From positions 1 to 17,596 of the forward strand of contig CANRHG010000019.1 of NCBI GenBank assembly GCA_947630385.1: DNA of 17,596 nt, written 5' to 3'. Shown here piece by piece: positions 1 to 6,592 of this stretch. This stretch comes from an uncultured Eubacteriaceae bacterium. GTDB lineage: Bacteria > Bacillota > Clostridia > Eubacteriales > Eubacteriaceae. Positions within the stretch are counted from its first letter, which is position 1; each line of letters begins with the position of its first letter. The notes beneath the pieces are model-generated. The model ran no database searches, had not been told where the DNA came from, and worked only from the letters and a program-made list of their open reading frames with translations. The translations under genes and the position numbers were made by a program.

Positions 1-400
1 AAAGTAAATATTTCTCTTAAAATAGGCTACAGGGAAAACCGTTGGGCACGGGAATTTCCATAATGAAGGCACCCTGCGGGTCTTAAGAGTTAAGATATGG
101 AGTTGTTGAGACCGAACGCTTTCAACGTAAAATCTTAAGCGCGCTCAAAACTGCAAACTATGCCGCATGGGAAGTTTAGGTCCTGGCATAGTTGGAGGCG
201 GGCATATCCTGCCCCTCGAAGGGTGACATCAACTACCCGACTGCGGCGCCACGCCAGATTTTCCGGCGGGGTTAAAGGTCTGAGGCTAGTGTGAAAGGTT
301 TCTACCGTCAACCATTTGCACGACCGGGCAGCCGCAAACCCACTACCTTTTAGGTCATGGGTAGTTGATAAAAATCCTCCAAGATAGTAATTTACCCACT
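1..400 (+). ncRNA. Candidate large structured non-coding RNA (unidentified, 5' end may lie outside the window)
   Basis: No open frame of useful length runs here on either strand, yet the sequence is full of complementary arms. Visible helices are: 33-37 with 55-59, enclosing CCGT 39-42 with ACGG 48-51; 71-74 with 78-81; 90-96 with 132-138; 104-111 with 120-127; AACTATGCC 156-164 with 185-193; 200-204 with 210-214; and an 11-bp outer helix 228-238 with 359-369 that encloses 242-247 with 331-336. Four G-U pairs (104/127, 110/121, 165/184, 239/358) form only if the plus strand is the RNA, against two end pairs that would favour minus. Plus is therefore preferred, convergent with tsaD. I see no RNase P, tmRNA or SRP signature and no clear promoter or terminator. 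The family is not recognised; raiA, OLE or ROOL-type RNAs are only untested options. Confidence 0.55.
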
Positions 401-401
401 T

Positions 402-1409
402 TCACACGCTTTTCGCTGTGATTTTAAGATTTGGTACGGCGTCCAGATCCAGCGCGTCTTCGCTTTTTTGAAAATAGGCCATCGAAGCGATCATAGCCGC
501 GTTATCGGTACAGTATTCGAGCGAAGGCACAAAAATCTCCAGACCTTCTTCTTCTCCCCGCTGTTTTAAGCGCTCCCTTAATTCGGAGTTCGCGCTGACC
601 CCACCGGCCAGTACGATTTTTCCGGTCCCACTTTGCTTTGCGGCTTTTATGGCCTTTTCAACGAGGACCTCTACGACCGCTGCCTGAAAGGAAGCCGCGA
701 CGTCTTCCGGTACGATTTCTATGTTTTTTTGCCGCTCGGTGTTTAAACGGTTAATGACCGCGGATTTTAGACCGGAAAACGAAAAATCTAAGCTGTCTTT
801 ATCGAGATAAACCCTTGGAAAATCGTAGGCTTCTGGATTGCCTTCTTTTGCGGCCTTATCGATTTTAGGTCCACCCGGATACCCCAGACCGATCACGCGG
901 GCGATTTTATCAAAAGCCTCTCCCGCCGCGTCGTCCAAAGTTTTTCCAAGCACTTCAAACTCGTCGTAGTCTTTAACAAGGACCAGATGGGTATGCCCAC
1001 CCGAGACGATCAGGCTTAAAAAAGGAGGTTCAAGATCCGGATATTCGATGTAGTTGGCCGCAATATGGCCTTTGATATGATTTACGCCAATCAAAGGTTT
1101 ATCTAAAGCCAAAGCCATGGCTTTGGCCTGGGAGACACCGATAAGTAGGGCTCCCACGAGTCCCGGACCGTTTGTTACGGCGATCGCGTCGATGTCGTTT
1201 AAAGTAAGACCCGCCTTTTCCAAAGCTTCATCGATGATGTACGGCAGATCTTCTACGTGATTTCTCGAGGCAATTTCCGGTACGACGCCCCCATAGCGGG
1301 TGTGGATATCGATCTGGGAGCGGATAATATTGGACAAGACGTCTCGCCCGTTTTCGACGACGGCGGCCGAAGTCTCATCGCATGAGGTTTCTATTCCTAA
1401 TATCTTCAT
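402..1409 (-). CDS. tsaD: tRNA N6-adenosine threonylcarbamoyltransferase TsaD
   Basis: Transfers the threonylcarbamoyl group from TC-AMP to A37 of tRNAs that read ANN codons, making t6A, in a cytoplasmic complex with TsaB and TsaE. The 335-residue length is normal. The protein opens with the ASKHA-fold start MKILGIETSCDETS. H111 and H115 of HIKGH are the metal ligands, SGGHTHLV (137-144) lines the nucleotide site, and D302 in CTDNAAM completes the metal site. It is the last gene of proC-tsaB-rimI-tsaD, beginning 4 bases after the rimI stop, so it is almost certainly co-transcribed. No strong ribosome binding site is seen, which suggests translational coupling. tsaE is not in this window. The usual Glu in the HxEGH-like motif is Lys here, a change outside the two histidine ligands. 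Confidence 0.97.
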   Translation of the reverse strand: MKILGIETSCDETSAAVVENGRDVLSNIIRSQIDIHTRYGGVVPEIASRNHVEDLPYIIDEALEKAGLTLNDIDAIAVTNGPGLVGALLIGVSQAKAMALALDKPLIGVNHIKGHIAANYIEYPDLEPPFLSLIVSGGHTHLVLVKDYDEFEVLGKTLDDAAGEAFDKIARVIGLGYPGGPKIDKAAKEGNPEAYDFPRVYLDKDSLDFSFSGLKSAVINRLNTERQKNIEIVPEDVAASFQAAVVEVLVEKAIKAAKQSGTGKIVLAGGVSANSELRERLKQRGEEEGLEIFVPSLEYCTDNAAMIASMAYFQKSEDALDLDAVPNLKITAKSV

Positions 1410-1413
1410 ATCT

Positions 1414-1851
1414 TTAGTTATAACTCATAATGTAGGCGTCTCTTTTTCCGTCGTAATACTTCTTACGGACCCCGTCGACTTTAAAGCCAACTTTTTCATA
1501 CAAGTGTCTGGCCATTTCGTTGGCTACGTCGACCTCGAGAAAAATACGACGGATCTTTTGATCGCCCAAAAACTGTAAGTTACGAAGCAGCAAAAGAGTC
1601 CCTATGCCTTTGTTTCTATATTTTTCGTTTATCGCCAAAACCAGGATCTCGGCTTCGTCCAAAACGGTCCGGCTTAAGATAAAACCGACGATTCTTCCGT
1701 CAATTTCGGCGACCAAAAAGACGCTTCCCGGCGTTTTTGCCCAACTTCGAACGGAGCCTTTGCTCCAGGAGAGGAAGTTACATTCTTTGGCGATGCGTTT
1801 GACGTCTTCGTGGTCCGACTCGATGCCCGGTCGTATAACAAATCTATCCAT
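1414..1851 (-). CDS. rimI: GNAT N-acetyltransferase, RimI-type (ribosomal protein S18 alanine N-acetyltransferase)
   Basis: A single GNAT domain of 145 residues, the usual RimI length. The acetyl-CoA pyrophosphate loop is RNKGIG (79-84). The core strand FLEV carries E106, and N111 and Y118 match the residues expected of RimI enzymes. The known role is acetylation of the N-terminal alanine of S18 in the cytoplasm; some homologues act more widely, so the exact substrate is inferred. It lies between tsaB (2-base gap) and tsaD (4-base gap), the classic tsaB-rimI-tsaD order in Firmicutes, and this context supports RimI over a generic GNAT. Start ATG at 1851 has a poor ribosome binding site and follows the tsaB stop directly, so coupled translation is likely. 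Confidence 0.9.
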   Translation of the reverse strand: MDRFVIRPGIESDHEDVKRIAKECNFLSWSKGSVRSWAKTPGSVFLVAEIDGRIVGFILSRTVLDEAEILVLAINEKYRNKGIGTLLLLRNLQFLGDQKIRRIFLEVDVANEMARHLYEKVGFKVDGVRKKYYDGKRDAYIMSYN

Positions 1852-1853
1852 AA

Positions 1854-2525
1854 TCAGTTTTTTTCAGCGTACGAATTCTTTAAATACATCGCGGAAACTT
1901 CCCTTAAGTCTCTTGCCTTATCTAAATTGTTAAACGCGTAGGCAAGACTGGAAGCCGGATTAAGATAAGACAAATGTTTTGAAACTACGATCCCGCCGTT
2001 TTCGGTTATCTGGGAGTTAAAAAGATGAGCCGCATTACCTAGAAAATATTTATCTTCGTCGTACGAACTTAAAAATTTTATAAGTTCATCAAACGATATG
2101 AGTTTATCTTCAAGGAGTTCTTCAAAATTTCCCTTACCGTCGGCCCTCATCACCTTTGAAAAGACCATCTCCCGTCTCGCGTCAAACATCGGTACTATCA
2201 GGCCTTTGACGTACTGAAGGTTATAACACAGAGAGTCTAGACTTGAGACCGGGATAACTTTTTTATTTAAAGCCTGAGCTAAGCCTTTTACCGTTGCAAG
2301 CCCAATACGAATTCCCGTAAAAGAGCCCGGTCCGACGTTTACGGCAAATTTATCAAAATCCGCCAGGGCGATCCCGGAGTTTTCTAGGACCTGGGTTAAA
2401 ATCGTAAGCAGTCGCTTTGAGTGCCTAAGCTCGCGGTCGAGCGTTTGTGAACAGATCACTTTACCGTCTTCTCCCGCGGCGATCCCGATCACGCTCGTCG
2501 AGGTATCCAGTGCTAAGATTTTCAT
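1854..2525 (-). CDS. tsaB: tRNA threonylcarbamoyladenosine biosynthesis protein TsaB
   Basis: Inactive ASKHA-fold partner of TsaD, needed to assemble the t6A synthase. 223 residues, starting MKILALDTST as usual for the family, with the diagnostic GPGSFTGIR at 65-73. The frame stays open upstream to 2594, but the extra 23 residues (rich in Arg and Glu) are the antisense-free overlap with the end of proC and do not match TsaB. The ATG at 2525 shares four bases (ATGA) with the proC stop, a typical coupled start. It lacks the TsaD metal ligands, as expected for TsaB. Next to rimI and tsaD; co-expression from a promoter upstream of proC is inferred. Confidence 0.95.
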   Translation of the reverse strand: MKILALDTSTSVIGIAAGEDGKVICSQTLDRELRHSKRLLTILTQVLENSGIALADFDKFAVNVGPGSFTGIRIGLATVKGLAQALNKKVIPVSSLDSLCYNLQYVKGLIVPMFDARREMVFSKVMRADGKGNFEELLEDKLISFDELIKFLSSYDEDKYFLGNAAHLFNSQITENGGIVVSKHLSYLNPASSLAYAFNNLDKARDLREVSAMYLKNSYAEKN

Positions 2526-3325
2526 TGAAGCATTTTTTTCGACTTTTTCGCGCAGGCGTCTACGGCTTTGATCACGCTCGAGCGAAAGCCACATTCTTCG
2601 AGTTTACAGACCGCTTCGATCGTCGTCCCTCCGGGTGTACAGATACGGTCTTTTAAAACGTCCGGACTTTCCCCACTCTCGAGCACGAGCTTAGCCGCCC
2701 CTAATACGGACTGCGCGCTCAGCCTTGTGGCCTGCTCTCTACTAAAGCCATGTAGACAGGCCCCGTCAGCCATCGCGCTAATTAACATGAGCGCGTACGC
2801 CGGCGCCGAACTCGCTATCGACGGCACCGCCGCCATGAGTTCCTCACTTAAGACTTCGCTGGTACCAAAGGTCTTAAAGATCGTATGAAGATCTTCAATC
2901 TCCTCTTTTGTTATATTCTCGTCCGGATAAAACGTCGTCGCCGATTCCAGAACCATCGCCGGCGTACTGGGTTGGACTCGCACGACTTTCGTCTCTCCAA
3001 GTACGTCGTAAACGTCTTCAAAATTTATACCCACGGCGATAACGATGATGAGCGCGTCGTCTTTGATGTGACCCTTGATTTCTTCTAAAACCGATTTGTA
3101 GTGGAAGGGCTTTACGGCTAAAACGAGATAGTCTGAGTCTTCGGCCACTTCCTTTTCGTTATCACGGACGTTGACTCCAATCTCTTCGGCCAGTTTTTGC
3201 GTCTTAGTTTCGTCTTTGTCAAAGACGAGAATGTCTTTATTTTCAAACAGTCCGGAACCGGCCACGGCCTTTGCCATCGCGCCGCCCATATTTCCGGCTC
3301 CTATAAAACCTATTTTTTGTTTCAA
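2522..3325 (-). CDS. proC: Pyrroline-5-carboxylate reductase ProC
   Basis: Catalyses the last step of proline synthesis, NAD(P)H-dependent reduction of pyrroline-5-carboxylate, in the cytoplasm. The Rossmann nucleotide loop GFIGAGNMGG lies at 6-15, and the C-terminal half holds the P5CR dimerisation region, including the PGGTT signature. Length is 267 residues, normal for the family. An in-frame TTG at 3337 would add four residues, but a GGAG box at 3332-3335 sits about six bases before the TTG at 3325, so the latter is the preferred start (MKQKIGFIG). The stop overlaps the tsaB start by four bases. Pairing of proC with the t6A genes is uncommon and probably only reflects operon packing. Confidence 0.95.
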   Translation of the reverse strand: MKQKIGFIGAGNMGGAMAKAVAGSGLFENKDILVFDKDETKTQKLAEEIGVNVRDNEKEVAEDSDYLVLAVKPFHYKSVLEEIKGHIKDDALIIVIAVGINFEDVYDVLGETKVVRVQPSTPAMVLESATTFYPDENITKEEIEDLHTIFKTFGTSEVLSEELMAAVPSIASSAPAYALMLISAMADGACLHGFSREQATRLSAQSVLGAAKLVLESGESPDVLKDRICTPGGTTIEAVCKLEECGFRSSVIKAVDACAKKSKKMLQ

Positions 3326-3363
3326 TTTAATCTCCAAAAATAAAATCGAGGATTAGTTAGCTG

Positions 3364-3381
3364 TGTTAAAATAAATTCATT
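3364..3381 (+). promoter_or_regulatory. Extended -10 promoter of uppP, giving a nearly leaderless mRNA
   Basis: TGTTAAAAT at 3364-3372 combines a TGn extension with a -10 box (five of six matches to TATAAT). The ATG of uppP is at 3382, only nine bases past the box, so transcription should start within about three bases of the start codon. No Shine-Dalgarno sequence is present between the box and the ATG. No convincing -35 box is seen 16-18 bases upstream, which fits an extended -10 type. This is inferred from sequence only. Confidence 0.45.
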
Positions 3382-4206
3382 ATGTTAGATATTTTAAAAG
3401 CAATCGTATACGGAATCGTACAAGGTATCACCGAGTGGCTGCCCATAAGCAGTACCGGTCACCTGATTCTACTCGAACAGATTTTACCCCTTAACGTCTC
3501 ACAGGATTTTTGGGACATGTTTTTGGTGGTCATCCAGTTCGGATCCATCCTTGCGGTCCTGTTACTCTACTGGAAAAAACTGTGGCCATGGTCCCCTTCA
3601 AAGACCAAAGCCCAGTCCCGCAATACGGTAGATCTGTGGATAAAAATCATCATAGGGGTACTTCCGGCAGTTATTATTGCCTTACCCTTTGACGATTACC
3701 TGACCGAACATTTTTATAATTTTATTACCGTGGCGATCATGTTGATCGTATACGGGATCTTGTTTATCCTTATTGAAAATCTACCGAGCGTCAAACATCC
3801 GAAGATCAAACGGCTCAGTCAAATCGACTACAAGACGGCCTTTTTTATCGGTTGTTTCCAGGCGGTAGCCGTTATCCCCGGAACTTCCCGTTCCGGTGCG
3901 ACGATCGTCGGAGCACTACTCCTCGGCTGTTCTCGGACGGTAGCGACGGAATTTTCATTCTTCCTTGCTATTCCAACGATGCTCGGAGCAAGCTTTCTTC
4001 GAATCGTTAAATTTTTCCTGTCCGGAACCGCTATTACCGGGCTTGAGATCGGCATTCTCGTTGTCGGAATGGTCGTCGCCTTTGTTGTATCGATTTTTGC
4101 GATTCGCTTCCTCATGCGATATATCCGGACCCACAACTTCAAGGTCTTCGGGTATTACCGCATCATCTTAGGCGTGATCCTCCTCATTTATTATTATCTA
4201 TTTTAG
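3382..4206 (+). CDS. uppP: Undecaprenyl-diphosphatase UppP (BacA family)
   Basis: Membrane enzyme that dephosphorylates undecaprenyl pyrophosphate, recycling the lipid carrier for peptidoglycan and related polymers; overexpression of the family gives bacitracin resistance. 274 residues with about eight hydrophobic segments. The first catalytic motif GITEWLPISSTGH spans 15-27 (E18, H27) and the second, PGTSRSGAT, spans 166-174 (R170). It is the only plus-strand gene between proC and typA and is therefore a single-gene unit. The start codon has no Shine-Dalgarno sequence but follows an extended -10 box closely. Its stop overlaps the convergent typA stop by four bases, and its terminator hairpin lies inside typA. 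Confidence 0.97.
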   Translation: MLDILKAIVYGIVQGITEWLPISSTGHLILLEQILPLNVSQDFWDMFLVVIQFGSILAVLLLYWKKLWPWSPSKTKAQSRNTVDLWIKIIIGVLPAVIIALPFDDYLTEHFYNFITVAIMLIVYGILFILIENLPSVKHPKIKRLSQIDYKTAFFIGCFQAVAVIPGTSRSGATIVGALLLGCSRTVATEFSFFLAIPTMLGASFLRIVKFFLSGTAITGLEIGILVVGMVVAFVVSIFAIRFLMRYIRTHNFKVFGYYRIILGVILLIYYYLF

Positions 4207-6035
4207 TTTAGAGCAACGTTTGTTGCTCTATTTTTTTCTTTTCTCCGGTCTTGTTCGTTCAAAATCTTTTTTCTAAGTCGAATGTTATCCGGCGTGATTT
4301 CAACGAGTTCGTCGTCTTCGATAAATTCCAGTGCTTCTTCCAGGCTAAAAATCTTTGGCTCAATTAAGCGTAGGGCTTCGTCCGAACCCGAGGCACGGAC
4401 GTTGGTCAATTTCTTGTTTTTCGTCGGATTGACCGTGATATCGTCGCTCTTATTGTGAAGTCCGATGATCATGCCTTCGTAGACCGGCTCCCCACTTGAG
4501 ATAAAAAGTTTTCCTCTATCGCTTAAGTTAAAGAGCGAATAAGCCATGGAAGTCCCGTTAAACTGGGAAATAAGAACTCCGTTTTGACGCTTTGGAAGCT
4601 CTCCGACGTACGGCTTAAAATCTTTAAAATGCCGTACGAGTGTCCCTTCGCCGTGGGTATCGTTGATAAATTCGTTTTGATAACCGAGAAGGCCTCTTGT
4701 CGGAACCTCAAAGTTGAGCGTCGTCCAACCATCTTCGCTACTCATCTCCAGGAGCATACCTTTACGAATATTAAGTTTTGAGATCACCGTCCCTGAATAC
4801 GAATCCGGTACGTTGACCAAAACCTCTTCGACGGGCTCTAAAAGCTTTCCGTTTTCATCTTTTTTTAAGATGACTTCCGGCTTACTGACGCCGATCTCAT
4901 AACCTTCCCGTCTCATGTTTTCAAGTAGGATTGACAAATGAAGTTCGCCCCGGCCGCTGACTTTAAAGCCTTCGACGGTGTTGGGAAGTTCTTCTACTTT
5001 TAGACCTACGTTGACTTCTAACTCCCTTTTTAGCCTGTCCCTTAAATGACGGGTCGTTAAGTATTTACCGGATTGTCCGGCAAACGGAGAGGTATTGACT
5101 AAAAAGTTCATACTCAGCGTCGGTTCTTCGATGTTGATCATCTCCATCGGTTCGACTTTGTCGACCTCTCCGATCGTCTCCCCGATTGAGATATCCGAAA
5201 TCCCGGATACGACTACGATATCGCCGGCGTAAGCGACCGGAACTTCAACACGGTTAAGGCCTTTGTAGACAAAAACCTGACTGACCTTCTCAACCGATTT
5301 GGTCCCGTCCCGTTTACAGACTTCGACCTTTTGCCCTTTTTCAATTTTTCCGGCGTAGATCTTTCCGATTCCAAGACGGCCGATATAATCGTCGTAAGCC
5401 AAAGTTGAGATCTGAAGTTGCAGCGGTGCTTCACTGTCGACTTCATTATCCCCGACTCTTTCAAGGATCGTATCAAACAGAGGGGTTAGATCCGTACTGT
5501 TTTCGTTCATTTCATTTTTGGCCACGCCATCTTTGGCTACACCATAGAGGATCGGAAAATCAAGTTGCTCGTCGTTGGCCCCGAGTTCGATAAATAGATC
5601 GAAGACTTCGTCAACGACTTCTTCGGCCCTTTCGTCTTTTTTGTCAATTTTGTTGATAAATAAAATTGGTTTTAGACCGAGCTCTAACGACTTTTTAAGA
5701 ACGTAGCGGGTTTGGGGCATCGGTCCTTCGGAAGAATCGACAAGAAGAACAACCGTATCGACGGTTTTTAAGATCCGGTCCACTTCGGAAGAAAAGTCCG
5801 CGTGGCCTGGTGTATCTACAATGTTTATTTTGACCCCGTCGTGCATGATCGAACAGTTTTTGGAATAGATCGTGATCCCACGTTCCCGTTCCAAGGCGTT
5901 CGAATCCATTACGCAGTCGACAACTTCCTGGTTTTCGCGGAAAACTCCGCTTTGATTGAGAAAAGCGTCTACAAGCGTTGATTTTCCCGCATCGACGTGG
6001 GCGATTACAGCTATGTTGATTATTTTTTCATCCAT
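4203..6035 (-). CDS. typA: Translational GTPase TypA/BipA
   Basis: Ribosome-associated GTPase involved in ribosome assembly and stress or cold adaptation. 610 residues, the normal length. GTPase motifs in order: AHVDAGKS (12-19, G1), RERGITI (50-56, G2 region), DTPGH (74-78, G3), NKID (128-131, G4). The EF-G-like domain III and the TypA-specific C-terminal domain follow, including the segment TNVRASGSDEAL near residue 547 that contacts the ribosome. G1 has Ala where many TypA proteins have His; this variant is familiar from clostridial-type sequences. No clear Shine-Dalgarno box precedes the ATG at 6035. Its last codons overlap the uppP stop and carry the uppP terminator on the other strand. 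A 557-base gene-free stretch lies upstream. Confidence 0.96.
   Translation of the reverse strand: MDEKIINIAVIAHVDAGKSTLVDAFLNQSGVFRENQEVVDCVMDSNALERERGITIYSKNCSIMHDGVKINIVDTPGHADFSSEVDRILKTVDTVVLLVDSSEGPMPQTRYVLKKSLELGLKPILFINKIDKKDERAEEVVDEVFDLFIELGANDEQLDFPILYGVAKDGVAKNEMNENSTDLTPLFDTILERVGDNEVDSEAPLQLQISTLAYDDYIGRLGIGKIYAGKIEKGQKVEVCKRDGTKSVEKVSQVFVYKGLNRVEVPVAYAGDIVVVSGISDISIGETIGEVDKVEPMEMINIEEPTLSMNFLVNTSPFAGQSGKYLTTRHLRDRLKRELEVNVGLKVEELPNTVEGFKVSGRGELHLSILLENMRREGYEIGVSKPEVILKKDENGKLLEPVEEVLVNVPDSYSGTVISKLNIRKGMLLEMSSEDGWTTLNFEVPTRGLLGYQNEFINDTHGEGTLVRHFKDFKPYVGELPKRQNGVLISQFNGTSMAYSLFNLSDRGKLFISSGEPVYEGMIIGLHNKSDDITVNPTKNKKLTNVRASGSDEALRLIEPKIFSLEEALEFIEDDELVEITPDNIRLRKKILNEQDRRKEKNRATNVALN
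4210..4238 (+). terminator. Intrinsic terminator of uppP, located inside the typA coding sequence
   Basis: AGAGCAAC (4210-4217) pairs perfectly with GTTGCTCT (4222-4229) around a GTTT loop. It is followed by ATTTTTTTC on the plus strand, a clean Rho-independent terminator three bases after the uppP stop. The same bases encode the last dozen residues of TypA. On the minus strand no U tract follows, so it serves uppP only. Confidence 0.85.
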
Positions 6036-6259
6036 AAATTTGATTAAGTTTATTGTCTAGAAATTTTAATCTGTTTAAAGCAGAAAAATAAAGGTGATTA
6101 GGAAAGTGAATCATCTTTTGAAAGTACAGTAATTTAATAAATTGCCCAAACAATTATATCACTATCGAATTTTTTTATTGGAATATTTATTAACAGTAGA
6201 AATTTCATCCTCTGAAACTAACGAGTTTTCTTAATACTATGAATTTTGATTGATCTTTA

Positions 6260-6368
6260 ACTTATATAAACAAAAATAGAGTTTACGTAAACCGAAGAAA
6301 GTTTATATAAAACCTTAAAAAGTTTATCGTAAACTTTTTTTGAGAAAAATATAGTTTACAATAGTTTG
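6260..6368. repeat. Cluster of GTTTA/TAAAC palindromes, possible operator array
   Basis: Four related sites in about 110 bases: a partial copy ACTTATATAAAC at 6260-6271; a perfect 12-bp palindrome GTTTACGTAAAC at 6281-6292; GTTTATATAAAAC at 6301-6313; and GTTTATCGTAAAC at 6322-6334. A half site GTTTACA follows at 6354-6360. Spacing between site starts is about 20 bases (6260, 6281, 6301, 6322), two helical turns, as in cooperatively bound operators. No regulator gene is adjacent. AT-richness makes some chance matches likely, but the regular spacing is hard to dismiss. Confidence 0.45.
6317..6341. terminator. Possible terminator hairpin overlapping the fourth palindrome
   Basis: AAAAAGTTTA (6317-6326) pairs with TAAACTTTTT (6330-6339) over a TCG loop, with two more T bases after it. 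The A run on the left also gives a U tract on the minus strand, so it could work both ways. The stem is mostly A-T and weak, and it coincides with an operator-like site, so either role is possible. Confidence 0.3.
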
Positions 6369-6550
6369 AGATAAATTTCTAAAGTTATTTAATGAAATTC
6401 TATCTTCATAATAGATTATATTGATGTGCTAGACAAAATAAAGAAAAAAATAGGTCTTAGATAAGAGAATAGTTAATTTTAAAGTGAGAAAAATCAAATT
6501 TGAGAAATCGAAGAAGAAAAAGGAGCGGTTCTACCTCTAAACAACCTCCC

Positions 6551-6575
6551 GGAACCTTTCTTTTGGTTCCTTTTT
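6551..6575 (+). terminator. Short terminator-like hairpin near the 3' end of the transposase gene
   Basis: GGAACC (6551-6556) pairs with GGTTCC (6565-6570) over an eight-base loop, followed by TTTTT on the plus strand. It faces the transposase end and may block transcription entering the element from the typA side. On the minus strand no T tract follows. The six-pair stem makes the call tentative. Confidence 0.4.
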
Positions 6576-6592
6576 AGGTCATTTCCCTGATT

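Larger units (their letters stand above)
6036..6592. other. AT-rich gene-free stretch between typA and the transposase remnant
   Basis: 557 bases without a credible coding frame on either strand. It must hold the typA promoter at its left end, though I cannot pick a convincing -35/-10 pair. It contains the GTTTA/TAAAC palindrome cluster at 6260-6368, a hairpin with a T tract at 6317-6341, and a plus-strand terminator-like hairpin at 6551-6575 near the transposase end. The base composition is much richer in A and T than typA. It could be a decayed region at the edge of the acquired block. Confidence 0.6.

Noticed and set aside
1..400. RNase P RNA, tmRNA or SRP RNA
   Set aside because: None of the hallmark stretches (GAGGAAAGUC, tRNA-like ends with CCA, the SRP GGAAGGAAGCAG-type loop) are present on either strand.
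2526..2594. Longer N terminus of TsaB (23 extra residues)
   Set aside because: It overlaps the end of proC, does not look like TsaB, and the ATG at 2525 gives the standard MKILALDTST start with ATGA coupling.
3340..3369. Divergent proC promoter TTAACA-N18-TTTTAT sharing bases with the uppP -10 box
   Set aside because: Its start site would fall at about 3333, inside the GGAG box of proC, so the mRNA would lose its ribosome binding site.
4203..6035. HVDAGKST G1 motif of TypA, as in TetM-type ribosome protection proteins
   Set aside because: Length, the RERGITI and EGPMPQTR blocks and the C-terminal domain are those of TypA; an Ala in this position seems usual for clostridial-type TypA.
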